The notes below the pieces were generated by a model. The model was not told the origin of the DNA. It was given only the letters and a program-made list of their open reading frames with translations, and did no database searches. Source: JABAQJ01 sp046327745 (GTDB lineage Bacteria > Gemmatimonadota > Gemmatimonadetes > Gemmatimonadales > Gemmatimonadaceae). Taken from it: DNA of 64,000 bases. Location of the stretch: positions 62,001 through 126,000 of the forward strand of contig JAXLXV010000013.1 in assembly GCA_046327745.1 (NCBI GenBank), given 5' to 3'. Below, piece by piece: positions 45,851 to 55,031 of the stretch. The translations under genes and the position numbers were made by a program. The stretch's first letter is position 1. The number at the start of each line of letters is the position of its first letter.

Positions 45851-46338
45851 CGGTTGCCCTCGCCGGAAAGCACTTCATCGAGCGCCAGGGGGCGAGCGGC
45901 GGGGACGTCCTGTGCCGAGACAATCACACCGCGGCGCGCCAGCTGGCGCAGGAGGTCCTCTTCCGCTGGAGAAAGAAACACATACCGCAGGCGCTGGAGC
46001 CGGCCGGCCCGGTGATGGATGCCGCCGATGTTCACGGCGGGAATCCGATCCGTTGCCTCCACCAAGCGCATCATCGTTTCGATGTCTGCCGTCAGCAGCA
46101 ATCCCGGTCGGGTGTCCGCCAGGTACGTTCCGAAGCGTTCGGCCGCCGTTTGGACCGAGTCGAAGTACACGTGCATTTCCGGAGGCACGCCCATGCGGTA
46201 CAGCTCCTGCTCCCAATCACTCGCGGCGACTTCGTCGTCGACGAGCACGATGAACTGCAGGTCGAGGGGCTGACCCCAACCCACCACCACCTGTCCGTGG
46301 ATCAAGCGATCGTCGACCCGGTACAGTTCAATGGCCAC
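45847..46338 (-). CDS. PTS mannose-family IIB component
   Basis: 163 residues from a GTG at 46338, with GGGAGGGG about 8 bases upstream. YRVDDRLIHGQVVVGWG carries the phosphorylated histidine (about residue 14). FVLVDDEVA-like VLVDDEVAASDWEQ and VNIGGIHHR complete the family pattern. It receives phosphate from IIA and passes it to the sugar. The longer frame upstream overlaps IIA and is not chosen. Confidence 0.9.
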   Translation of the reverse strand: MAIELYRVDDRLIHGQVVVGWGQPLDLQFIVLVDDEVAASDWEQELYRMGVPPEMHVYFDSVQTAAERFGTYLADTRPGLLLTADIETMMRLVEATDRIPAVNIGGIHHRAGRLQRLRYVFLSPAEEDLLRQLARRGVIVSAQDVPAARPLALDEVLSGEGNR

Positions 46339-46744
46339 GAGGAGCCCCTCCCGCGGCACTGCCCGGAACCGTCGCGGCCAACGCGGCGCGCCCCTTCTCT
46401 GCTGCGTGCCTTGCCGCGTCGCCTTCATTCGGCCCCTCGTCCGCAAACAAAAAGTCGAGAAGGGCCGCCAGATTCGTCCCTGTGACCACAACGATTTCGG
46501 GATACGCGCGTTGCACCCGCCGAGCAGCCATTGTGCAACTGCCGGCCGGAAGATCTGTGAAGATCACGCGAGCACCGGACGACTCGACCGTCGTGCGCAT
46601 CACGCGCTCCACGTCGGCCGCACTCAGGTCGCGATTGGTCAGTGGGAGAAAGACATCCTCTCGCCCGGTGATCTGCCGAACGGCGGACAACACGCCGACA
46701 GCGAAATCGCCGTGACCAGCGACGATCGCGCGAGCGCTACTCAT
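46328..46744 (-). CDS. PTS mannose-family IIA component
   Basis: 138 residues. The N-terminal AIVAGHGDFAVGVLSAV holds the phosphorylatable histidine (His11); VIFTDLPAGSCTMAA and EIVVVTGTNLAALLDFL are typical. It stands alone rather than fused to IIB as in E. coli ManX. It overlaps hprK and IIB. The last 30 residues are Ala-rich and poorly conserved. Confidence 0.88.
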   Translation of the reverse strand: MSSARAIVAGHGDFAVGVLSAVRQITGREDVFLPLTNRDLSAADVERVMRTTVESSGARVIFTDLPAGSCTMAARRVQRAYPEIVVVTGTNLAALLDFLFADEGPNEGDAARHAAEKGRAALAATVPGSAAGGAPRGH

Positions 46745-47711
46745 CGTCTTCTACCAGGTACTGGCGCACATCGCTAGCTGCCGACTTCATGCGACCGATC
46801 AGCCGCTGGTTAAAGGACTCGGCCGCGTTCACTCCGGCATACCGCAGCAAGTGGTTCATGGCAATTACCTCGCCAATCACCGTGATGTTCTTGCCCGGAT
46901 TCAGGAAGACGGTGATGCGCGGCAACTCGACGCCCAAGATGCTCGTGGTATCTCCTTCAAGCCCAGTGCGGTCGGCTACGGAATTTTCCGTCCACTCCTC
47001 CAGCTGCACGATGACTTCGATGCGTTTTTGCTGGCGGACGGCGCGCACGCCAAAGATTGCTGGTATGTCGATCAGGCCCACGCCACGGATTTCCATGAAG
47101 TGGCGCTGCAACTCATGTCCTCGCCCGATCAGCACCTCCGCACCGCGTCTGGTACAGATGACCAGGTCATCCGCCACCAATCGGTGGCCACGCTCCACCA
47201 GGTCAAGCACGCACTCTGACTTGCCGATGCCGCTGGCACCGGTGAACAGGACGCCAACGCCAAAGACGTCCGCCAACGAGCCATGCAGCGTGGTCGTCGG
47301 AGCAAACAGCTCCTCCATGACCGGTTTGATCCGACGATACACTTCCGCCGTCTTATGGGGCGATCGGAAGATCGGTACCTGGTGTTCCACGGCCAACGGC
47401 ACCAAGGGGTCCACCGGCTCCATGCCCTTCGTGATAACCACGCAGGGAATCGGAAACGAGAAGAACTGCATCAGGTTCTTCTTTCGCTCGTCCACCGACA
47501 GCGTGGAGAGATACGTCATCTCCGTTTCGCCGAGGACTTGGACGCGCTGCGCCATGAAGCGACCGACAAACCCGGCAAGCGCCAACCCGGGGCTGGAGAC
47601 GTCCGAGTTCGCAATCGGTCGATCATGTCCCGCGGTGCTTCCAAGCTGCTCGAGTTCGAGCGCCTCATGGAGTCGCTCGAATAGGCGGCCAACGGTTATT
47701 ACTCCGCTCAC
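46737..47711 (-). CDS. hprK: HPr kinase/phosphorylase
   Basis: 324 residues. It adds and removes phosphate on the regulatory serine of HPr. The P-loop GASGIGKSE lies near residue 155, and the HPrK signature MEIRGVGLIDI near 203 is intact. The N-terminal domain with SSPGLALAGFV is typical. The gene lies between hpf and the IIA gene, with short overlaps on both sides. The serine in HPr at its target site is present, so the control loop is complete within this operon. Confidence 0.95.
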   Translation of the reverse strand: MSGVITVGRLFERLHEALELEQLGSTAGHDRPIANSDVSSPGLALAGFVGRFMAQRVQVLGETEMTYLSTLSVDERKKNLMQFFSFPIPCVVITKGMEPVDPLVPLAVEHQVPIFRSPHKTAEVYRRIKPVMEELFAPTTTLHGSLADVFGVGVLFTGASGIGKSECVLDLVERGHRLVADDLVICTRRGAEVLIGRGHELQRHFMEIRGVGLIDIPAIFGVRAVRQQKRIEVIVQLEEWTENSVADRTGLEGDTTSILGVELPRITVFLNPGKNITVIGEVIAMNHLLRYAGVNAAESFNQRLIGRMKSAASDVRQYLVEDDE

Positions 47712-48019
47712 GCGCGGCGCGCCACGTGTGCGCGATCCTTGGCGACGCGCTTCTTGTGGGATAGTTGCGACTGCAGGTGCTTGATCGCCGCGGTCAGCGC
47801 GGGGCCATACGAGCGACCATGTCCCTCGGCGACCCAGCGATTGGCACCCCGACCGTGAAGCACAATTTCCACGCGACGGCCCGGCCCGTCCTGTTCGAAA
47901 CGCACGGTGGCGTCGAGTGAAGACGGGAAGCGTTCGCCAATCTTCTCCATGGCGCGCTCGGTCCGCGTCCGCATGTAGTCGCTGATAACGGCGTGATGTG
48001 CCTGAAACACGATGTTCAC
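47708..48019 (-). CDS. hpf: Ribosome hibernation-promoting factor (short HPF/RaiA type)
   Basis: 103 residues from the GTG at 48019, chosen because GAGGAGG lies about 10 bases upstream and NIVFQAHHAVISDYMRTRTE follows. The beta-alpha fold of the S30AE family is supported by RRVEIVLHGRGANRWV. Such factors bind the ribosome decoding region and keep idle ribosomes silent. The C-terminal dimerisation domain of long HPF is absent. It overlaps hprK, as hpf often precedes pts genes. Confidence 0.85.
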   Translation of the reverse strand: MNIVFQAHHAVISDYMRTRTERAMEKIGERFPSSLDATVRFEQDGPGRRVEIVLHGRGANRWVAEGHGRSYGPALTAAIKHLQSQLSHKKRVAKDRAHVARRA

Positions 48020-48032
48020 GAGCAATGCCTCC

Positions 48033-49129
48033 TCAGGACAGCACGGTGTGGAGGTGCGCTTCTGTTTCCTGCGCAGCACGCTCCCACGTGAAGGTTTGTG
48101 CAAATTCGCGACCGCGAGCACCTAACGATGTGACGAGTTCGCGGTTCGTTGCCAGCCGCCGCATGGCCGCGGCGAGTCCTGCGACATCTCCGTGCGGGAC
48201 GAGAAAGCCCGTCTCACCGTGCCGAACGGATTCCCTGATGCCCGGCGAGTCTGAAGCCACCACCGGGGTCCCGCATGCCGCCGCCTCGAGATTCGTGATG
48301 CCCCACCCCTCCTTTGGCGACGTGAACGCCAAGGCCCACGCGCGCCGGAGGAGCGCCAACTTGGTGTCCTCACTGATTCGCCCAAGAAACGTCACGCGAT
48401 TGGTCAGGTCAAGCGATGCCACGAGTCGCTCGAGCTCTGCCCGTCCGTCGCCGGCCCCAGCGATCTCCAGACGCGCTTCGCTGACGTCGATCTGGGCGAA
48501 CGCACGGATCACGAGATCGACGCGCTTGTACCTCTTCAATCGCCCAAGATAGGCGAACAGCGGCGTGGCTTCACGAGCATCGGGCAACGGCGTGTAATGG
48601 TTGCTGTCGATGCCGCAATAGATGACCTGTATCCGTTCTCGGGAAATGCCTCGTTCGGCAAGGTCGTCCGCCGTACTCTGTGAAATCACTTGAAACGGCA
48701 CGCCGCGGTAGACCCAGGGAATAGGCCGCTCCGCCAGCCAGACCACCGACGCCACCGGCGCTGGAAGCTCTTGGAAGCCGTTCCTCCGAACAGATGGGGT
48801 ACGAGCCCAACGGACCGGTGTTCCTCTCACCGCGGCGAATAGCGGGACCTTGTTGATGTCCTCGACGATCACGTCAAATCGCAGGCGCTGTAGGCTCGCG
48901 ATAGGCCCGGCGCACGCAGGGGAACGAATACTGCGTGCCCACCCGATGGATGGCAACGCTCATCGCGGGTAGCTGTTCGGCGCGCAACCGGGCCAACTGC
49001 CGCAGAGGAGATGTGCACGTCGTGACCTATGCCGGCCAGGCGCTCCAAAGATCTCGTGAAGGTGGATTTCCGCGCCTCGGCCTGAGTGGCTTCTCCAGAT
49101 CCCGCCAGTTCAAGGAGTAGATGACGCAC
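48033..49129 (-). CDS. GT4-family glycosyltransferase, N-terminal third frameshifted
   Basis: The frame from 48956 to 48033 is open and ends with the GT4 domain (LAYLGRLKRYKRVDLVI-like FAYLGRLKRYKRVD, and CGTPVVASDSPGIRESV). The true start appears to be the GTG at 49129, where another frame opens with VIYSLNWRDLEKP, and a third continues GAEIHLHEIFGA. Near 48785-48825 one extra and one missing base disrupt GLVPHLFGGTAF. The rest is a normal retaining sugar transferase, sugar unknown. The errors look like the rest of the 48.8-51.2 kb patch. Confidence 0.75.
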
Positions 49130-49530
49130 CGTACCCGAGCTTCCGCGCAAGGGCGTCCAACACTCCGTTGACGAAGCGTGCGCCTCATCGCTCCCAAACA
49201 GTTCGGCCAGGCGAACGGATTCCTGAATGGTGACGCGGCCGGGAATTTCATCATGCGACACCGGCCGCGCCGAGCTCAACAGACAGCGCGCTCGATGGCG
49301 CCGAGGCGCTCGAGCCGCCAATTGGTCGTGACATTCGCGAGTTGGGCGTCGATGGCACTTCGATGCGCATCGAGCGCACGGAGCAAGGGCCGGCGAACTC
49401 AGCGCTCTTCAGCTCCAACAGCCAGCTGTCCCGCTTGGGACGTTGCGTCGTCCCCAACAACGAGCCGGTGCCGACCATGTCCCACGCATACAACGCCCGG
49501 AGCGCCTGGCGCCCGTGCGCGCCGGCGCAT
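49110..49530 (-). pseudogene. nusB: Transcription antitermination factor NusB, frameshifted
   Basis: About 140 codons if the shifts are repaired. It opens with ATG at 49530; pieces read QALRALYAWDMVGTGSLL, VTTNWRLERLGAIERA and IPGRVTIQESVRLAELFGSD, then VLDALARKLGYGASSTP and stop at 49110. These are the classic NusB blocks in correct order. At least five frame changes are needed. NusB is part of the rRNA antitermination complex, so a true null is unlikely. Placement after ribH is the standard bacterial order. Confidence 0.7.
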
Positions 49531-49538
49531 GCGCCGGG

Positions 49539-50029
49539 TCACGCTTCGTCAGCCGCATCCAATCGCGCGAAGAGAGGCCGCCGATCTCGAGTGCGGCCAT
49601 CGCCGCGTCCCAACCCTTGCTGCCGTGTTCCCCGCCAGCTTCCGGCCTCGGCTTGCGCCATGTTGTCGCACGTCAGCAACTCGAACCTGATCGGCAGGTC
49701 GTACTCCGCCGCCAGACCGGACAGACCACGCGATGCCTCGCCCGCGACGTAAGGTTGAAGCGCAAGTATCGCCGACGAAACGATGGCGCTGACCAGCCAC
49801 GAGGTGGCGTCGTATCGCCCGTGGAGGCTAAGCGATGCGCGCCGGACGGCAAAGCTCCACGCCCCACCCAGACCACGTCATCCACTTCGTCGAGCGACGC
49901 CCATGGCGTGTCAGGGCATCGAGAGCTCCGGGTTGCCGCAGTGCCTGGTGCGGATCTGTTCGTTGAACCTGCAGACCACGACGCCGAATCGACGCCCGGT
50001 TCCGTCTGGAGTCCTGCGAATTCGGCCAT
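49539..50029 (-). pseudogene. ribH: 6,7-dimethyl-8-ribityllumazine synthase, frameshifted
   Basis: The ATG at 50029 lies in TGATG with the ribBA stop. The pieces read MAEFAGLQ, then RRFGVVVCRFNEQI, LPSGAHRLAS, ILALQPYVAGEASRGL, AEYDLPIRFELLTCDN and LFARLDAADEA to the stop at 49539. This is the lumazine synthase outline at about 163 residues. Several one-base shifts separate the blocks. The enzyme makes lumazine from ribityl-aminouracil and the butanone phosphate made by RibB. Confidence 0.7.
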
Positions 50030-51228
50030 CAGGTCGAGAGCAGGTGCCCCATCTTGTTCGCTGGCCGAGGTATCCGGCGTTCTCATCGGTGGACGGCGCC
50101 GCGATCCGCACCTGTTCGGCAATCTCCAGCCCGTAGCCCTTCAGTCCCACCAGCTTCATCGGATTGTTGGTGAGCACGCGAATGGACTTGAGGCCGAGGT
50201 CAAGGAGGATCTGCGCGCCAATGCCGCGTAGTTTCGAAGGTCCGCCTTGAAGCCCAGTTTCTCGTTCGCCACCACGGTGTCGTCGCCTGTGTCCTGCAAG
50301 GCGTACGCCTTGATCTTGTTCAGCAGGCCGACGTCGGCTCCTTCTTGATCCAGGTACACCACGACTCCACGTCTTCGCGCGCGATCATCTCCATGGCCGC
50401 GTGCAGCTGCCAGCCGCAGTCGCAACGCTTGGAATGAAAGACGTCGCCCGTTAGGCACTTGGAGTGCATGCGGACCAGCACGTCCCGTCCATCGCCAAGA
50501 TCGCCGTAGACCAGGCCACGTGCTCATGGTCGTCGACCTCGCCGGTGGTATCCCATGATCCGGCCAGCCATCGCCTCAATCTCGGAGGGAAGCCGGGCTT
50601 CGGCGTTCGACGCACCAGCCGTTCGTGCTGCAGCCGATACGCACTGCTCAGCATCGTGATGAAGGCCAAGCCATGCTCGGCCGGCATGGGCGAGCTTCGT
50701 CGCGCTGCATGGCGTGTCCGTCGTCGTTCAAGATCTGCAGGATCACTCCCGGCCGGATTGAGTCCGGCAAAACGGCAGAGGTTCATACCGCCGTTTCGGT
50801 ATGACCGACGCACAGCACGCCGCCATCTCGGCCCGCAGCGGATGGACGTGGCCAGGGGTGCGAATGTCTGCAGGTCCCTTCGACGGGTCGGCCGCGACGC
50901 GAATGGTCTGGGCGCGATCGCTGGCGCTGATGCCGGTGGTCACGCCGTACGCAGGGCTGGCGTCGATACTCACCGTGAACGCCGTCCGCATGGCTTCGCT
51001 GTTTTCTGAAGTCTGCATGCGCAGGCCGAGCTGGCTAACACGCTCATGGGTCAACGCCACGCAGATCATGCCCTTGGCGCGCAACATGAAATTGACCATC
51101 GCTGGCGTGACCAGCTGCGCCGCGCAAATGAGGTCGCCCTCGTTTTCGCGGTCCTCATCATCGGCCACCACGACGAATTTCCCGTCGCGAATGTCCTGGA
51201 TTGCCTGTTCAACGGTTCCGAACGCCAT
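50029..51228 (-). pseudogene. ribBA: RibBA (DHBP synthase / GTP cyclohydrolase II), frameshifted
   Basis: The 1200-base span equals 400 codons, the normal length. The first 140 codons are intact RibB: FVVVADDEDRENEGDLICAA and AYGVTTGISASDRA. From 50810 onward about ten or more single-base indels break the frame. The RibA blocks are still readable in order: MHSKCLTGDVFHSKRCDCGW with the zinc cysteines, GVVVYLDQEG, LLNKIKAYALQD, NEKLGFKADLRNYG and LTNNPMKLVGLKGYGLE, ending NKMGHLLST. Both precursors of riboflavin should come from this one protein. Errors are more likely than loss. Confidence 0.75.
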
Positions 51229-51280
51229 GGTGAATGGTAGCGGGCTACGTCTCGAAGGGTAAAGCCGTTAGCCAGCGAAA

Positions 51281-51877
51281 TTAGCCACGCTGGTAGGGCT
51301 GGAGCAGTCGCCGGACGAACTTCCCAATCACGTCCCCCTCTAAGTGGACCGAATCGCCGACCGCGAGGTCACCAAGGGTCGTGTGGCGCCGCGTGTATTC
51401 GATGAGCGATACCTGAAGAATCCCGGGCGCGGGCAATTCGTTCACGGTCAGACTGACCCCGTCCACGGTGACGGAGCCATGGGGCACCAGCAGTTGGTCG
51501 ATATCCGGTGGAACGGCGATGTTGATCAACAGGGCGTCGTCGCGCATCTCCAACTCGGTCACGCCCCCGACCGCGTCAACATGCCCCTGCACCACGTGGC
51601 CACCCAATCGGTCAGTGGCCCGCATCGCCCGCTCGAGGTTCACCCGTGTGCCGACGTTCCACGACCCTACCGTCGTGCGATCCAAGGTGGTCACGACGGC
51701 GGCGACATCAAAGAAGCCTGCTCCAACGTCACGAACCGTTAGGCATGCGCCGTTGGCCGCAATGCTCTCTCCCAACTTCACGTCGCTATACGGTGCCCGA
51801 ATCCGCAGCTCACGACCGGCATTCGACGCCCGCACCCGGTCGATGACGCCAACCGCATCAACAAGTCCTGTGAACAT
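51281..51877 (-). CDS. ribE: Riboflavin synthase alpha chain
   Basis: 198 residues with two lumazine-binding repeats. The start MFTGLVDAVGVI is diagnostic; GESIAANGACLTV and GGHVVQGHVDAVG are intact, and the second repeat has DGVSLTVNEL. It joins two lumazine molecules to make riboflavin. The ATG shares one base with the ribD stop. It starts the RibE-RibBA-RibH segment with 52 bases before ribBA. Confidence 0.95.
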   Translation of the reverse strand: MFTGLVDAVGVIDRVRASNAGRELRIRAPYSDVKLGESIAANGACLTVRDVGAGFFDVAAVVTTLDRTTVGSWNVGTRVNLERAMRATDRLGGHVVQGHVDAVGGVTELEMRDDALLINIAVPPDIDQLLVPHGSVTVDGVSLTVNELPAPGILQVSLIEYTRRHTTLGDLAVGDSVHLEGDVIGKFVRRLLQPYQRG

Positions 51878-52995
51878 CAGCGCCCTTCCCCCTCTGCAGG
51901 AGCGTAGACCGACAGCAGGTCGTCATCCAGCGCCTCGCGACGGACTACTCGCCAGCGACGCGCCGCAGTGCCACGCACCGCTGGCGCCGCGGAGAACGCG
52001 CCCAGAGCGCCGGCGCCGAAGATGACGGGCGCCTGGATGAGCAGCAGGCGATCGACCAATTGTTCCGCCAGCAGCGCCCCCGCGAGCACGGCGCCGCCCT
52101 CCACCAGCAATGACTGCACGCCATGTCGGCGCAACGCACGCAGCGCGTCGGCCAGCGACGTGGCTTCGATGATCTCCACCCCTAGGTCGTTCAGCGCCAT
52201 GGCGTACGAGGAATCCAAGTCGTGCCCGACGACGATGACCGGAACTTCACGCGCGCTGCGAGCGAGCGTGCTGGTGAGCGGCAGGCGGCCGGTTCGGGAA
52301 AACACGACCCGCATCGGCGCCACGCGCGGCGCTTCCGATTCGCGCACCGTCAGTTGTGGATCGTCGATGCGCACGGTCGACATGCCCACGGCCACGGCAT
52401 CATGCCCGGCGCGCAGCCGGTGCACGAACCGCTTGGTGCTGTCGTTGGTGATCCAACTCGTCGTCGCGGTGCCATCAGCAATCGCGCAATCGATCGTCAC
52501 GGCCATCTTGAGCGTGACCCATGGGCGATCCGCGGTTAACGCATGCACAAACGCCGCGTTCAACTCGCGCGCCGCTGCTTCGCCGACACCACCCGTGACC
52601 GCGATTCCCGCGGCAGCTAAGCGCTTCGCGCCGCCGCCAGCCACCGGATTGGGATCTGCCATGGCGTAGACGACGCGACCAATTCCTGCTGCGACGATCG
52701 TGTCCGTGCAGGGTGGCGTCTTGCCCGTGTGGGCGCAGGGCTCAAGGGACACGTACAGCGTGGCGCCTTTGGCTCGCGCGCCGGCCGCGCGAAGGGCGAC
52801 CACCTCGGCATGCGCCTCACCAAAGCGGGCGTGAAAGCCTTCCCCTACCACTGCGCCATCGCGGACGACCACCGCGCCCACCATGGGATTGGGGGCGGTC
52901 TGTCCCCATCCTCGTTCCGCCAGCACCAACGCGCGGTCCATGAATGACCGGTCGGCCTCTTGTCTTTCGTGGACGACGTCCGCGCGCACGTTCAC
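51877..52995 (-). CDS. ribD: Bifunctional riboflavin deaminase/reductase
   Basis: 372 residues. The N-terminal deaminase has HAEVVALRAAG and SLEPCAHTGKTPPCTD for zinc. The C-terminal reductase has TLKMAVTIDCAIADG and VEGGAVLAGALL. It performs the second and third steps of riboflavin synthesis. An N-terminal extension of about 18 residues precedes MDRALVLAERG. No FMN riboswitch is visible upstream. It overlaps the outer-membrane-like gene by ATGA. Confidence 0.95.
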   Translation of the reverse strand: MNVRADVVHERQEADRSFMDRALVLAERGWGQTAPNPMVGAVVVRDGAVVGEGFHARFGEAHAEVVALRAAGARAKGATLYVSLEPCAHTGKTPPCTDTIVAAGIGRVVYAMADPNPVAGGGAKRLAAAGIAVTGGVGEAAARELNAAFVHALTADRPWVTLKMAVTIDCAIADGTATTSWITNDSTKRFVHRLRAGHDAVAVGMSTVRIDDPQLTVRESEAPRVAPMRVVFSRTGRLPLTSTLARSAREVPVIVVGHDLDSSYAMALNDLGVEIIEATSLADALRALRRHGVQSLLVEGGAVLAGALLAEQLVDRLLLIQAPVIFGAGALGAFSAAPAVRGTAARRWRVVRREALDDDLLSVYAPAEGEGR

Positions 52996-53987
52996 CAGTG
53001 CAACCGCAGCCCCAGCGATGCAAACTGCAGGGCGTCATCGGCGCGCGTGCCACCAAAGGTGTTGTACGTGGCGAGGCTGCCACCCGAGACTTGTCCGACT
53101 TCCAGCACCACCCGCATCAGTCGCGTGTTCAGTGACAGGTCGGCGAAGACATTTTGCCGGTTCAGCGACTGGGCGATCTCGAAACCGGTGAGGGTGAATA
53201 CCTGCGCGGCACGGTTTACGGTCACGTCCACCAAGCCACTCGCATCGTAGTGATCGCTCCCACCACCGATCACCAGGGAGAGTGGTCCGAACGACTTGCC
53301 CACCATCGCGCGCCAGGCATCGCTCGTCAGCGTGAAGGCGCGCACGCCATAGAGATCCAGACCAGGCGTGGCCGTCACGTCCGCCGAGGGCAAGTCGCGT
53401 TGGAGGAACGCGATCGAGACCGCTGGCGTGTGTTCAGACTCTTCCAGCACAGCTATCCGGGCGCCGAAGCCAAAGCGAATGGAGCCGCTCGGCACCGAGA
53501 CCTTAAAGTCGCCGGACGTCACCTCGGGGATGAACGCGATGTTCATCAGTCCATCGACGGCAAAGATGGTCGTGGAACCTGCCCGGACGCCGGGGAAGAC
53601 GCCTAACGCCAGATCCGCGACGGGAAGCCCGACAGGTTTGTCCTTCACGGCATAGTCGCTGGCCACGGCTCCGGTAATGGCCGGCGTCACCGCACTCACG
53701 TCGGGGAGGTGCCCACGAAGCACGTTGCCCCGGAGACCAACCGAGATGTGTCCGAGGCCTCCCAAGGCCCCTGATTCGCCCGCGACGACATTGCCTCCAA
53801 TGAGGCTGGCGCCAAGCTGCGGCGCCATGAAATGAAAGAGATCGACGGCCTTCTGACAGGCATCCTGCGTCGCCCGCTCCGACAGGCTGCCCGACACACA
53901 CTGCGGATCGATCGATCCTCCCTGTCCCTGGGCGACTCGCGCCACCATCAGCCCTAGTGCGACGATCAGTGTTTTAGCTCGCGGCAT
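52992..53987 (-). CDS. Secreted outer-membrane-barrel-like protein
   Basis: 331 residues. A signal peptide (LIVALGLMVARVAQGQ) precedes a beta-rich protein whose final residue is Trp (LASLGLRLHW), the pattern of an outer-membrane barrel. It includes a cysteine pair early in the mature part. No named family is recognised. It sits in the purM-rib operon by overlap, which may be accidental. A stand-alone porin or assembly function is possible. Confidence 0.6.
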   Translation of the reverse strand: MPRAKTLIVALGLMVARVAQGQGGSIDPQCVSGSLSERATQDACQKAVDLFHFMAPQLGASLIGGNVVAGESGALGGLGHISVGLRGNVLRGHLPDVSAVTPAITGAVASDYAVKDKPVGLPVADLALGVFPGVRAGSTTIFAVDGLMNIAFIPEVTSGDFKVSVPSGSIRFGFGARIAVLEESEHTPAVSIAFLQRDLPSADVTATPGLDLYGVRAFTLTSDAWRAMVGKSFGPLSLVIGGGSDHYDASGLVDVTVNRAAQVFTLTGFEIAQSLNRQNVFADLSLNTRLMRVVLEVGQVSGGSLATYNTFGGTRADDALQFASLGLRLHW

Positions 53988-53999
53988 ACAACGACTCCA

Positions 54000-55031
54000 T
54001 TACGTAAGCTCCACGATTCCACGACCGGGAATGACGTGACCGACTGGCCAGGCGCGCACTGCGGCGGCTGACGCCGCCGATATCACGTCTTGTGCCACGG
54101 AGGCCGGGGCCACCACAATCGCACCAACGCCCATGTTGAAGGCGCGAAACATCTCGTCGGTCGAGACCTGCCCCGCGTCCTGCAACTGCTGAAAGACGTT
54201 AGGCACCTGCCAGGTCGAGGTGTCGACTCGCGCGTTGAGGGTGGCCGGCAACGTTCGGTTGAGGTTCCCGGGGATCCCCCCACCGGTGATGTGCGCCAAG
54301 GCGTGCACCCGGCCCAGCACGGGGCGAATGGCCGCCAGGTACGACCGATGGACCCGTAGGAGCGCATCGGCGACGGTCGCCCCGCCCTCACCAGGGAACG
54401 CATCGTGTACCCCCAGCTGCATCCGCTCCGCCACAATGCGACGCGCCAGCGAGTACCCGTTGGTGTGCAGCCCAGAGCTTTCGAGCGCGATCAGCACGTC
54501 ACCCTCGTGCACGCGGCTCGCGCCGAGCTGCGCATCCTCTTCCACCGATCCGACAATAAAGCCGGCCAAGTCGTAGTCCGGTGGCGTGTAGACGCCCGGC
54601 ATCTCGGCGGTCTCGCCACCGATCAGCGCGCATCCATTCTCGCGACAACCCGCGGCCACCCCTGCCACGACTCCTTCGACGACAACGGGCTGCAAGGCGC
54701 CAAAGGCCACGTAATCCAGGAAGAACAACGGCGTCGCGCCCTGCGCCAAAATGTCATTGACGCAGTGGTTCACCAGGCAGTGGCCGATGGTATGGTGCCG
54801 CTCCGCTTCGATGGCGACCTTGATCTTGGTACCGACACCATCGGCACTGGCGACCAGGATCGGCTGTCGCCCCAGGGGAGCACGAAAAAGTCCGCCGAAG
54901 GCGCCAAAGTCCCCCACACAACCACTCGTGCGCGTGGACGCGACGAGTTTGCCGATCCGCGTCTTGGCGTCGTCGGCGGCATCGATGTCGACGCCGGCAC
55001 TGCGATAGTCCAGTGGCGCTGGGTGGCTCAC
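54000..55031 (-). CDS. purM: Phosphoribosylformylglycinamidine cyclo-ligase
   Basis: 343 residues. It makes aminoimidazole ribotide in purine synthesis. Signatures are YRSAGVDIDAADDA near residue 9, VNHCVNDILAQGATPLFFLDY near 90, GGETAEMPG near 140 and HITGGGIPGNLNR near 245. It overlaps the upstream pfkB gene and is followed 12 bases later by the barrel-like gene. Confidence 0.96.
   Translation of the reverse strand: MSHPAPLDYRSAGVDIDAADDAKTRIGKLVASTRTSGCVGDFGAFGGLFRAPLGRQPILVASADGVGTKIKVAIEAERHHTIGHCLVNHCVNDILAQGATPLFFLDYVAFGALQPVVVEGVVAGVAAGCRENGCALIGGETAEMPGVYTPPDYDLAGFIVGSVEEDAQLGASRVHEGDVLIALESSGLHTNGYSLARRIVAERMQLGVHDAFPGEGGATVADALLRVHRSYLAAIRPVLGRVHALAHITGGGIPGNLNRTLPATLNARVDTSTWQVPNVFQQLQDAGQVSTDEMFRAFNMGVGAIVVAPASVAQDVISAASAAAVRAWPVGHVIPGRGIVELT

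Noticed and set aside
49110..50800. In-frame TGA codons in the ribBA-ribH-nusB patch as selenocysteine sites, given SelB in the window
   Set aside because: The conserved protein blocks change reading frame rather than continue through TGA, so indels explain the stops; these enzymes have no known selenocysteine.
52900..53100. FMN riboswitch upstream of ribD
   Set aside because: ribD overlaps the preceding coding region, and no conserved FMN-element blocks are visible nearby or before purM.
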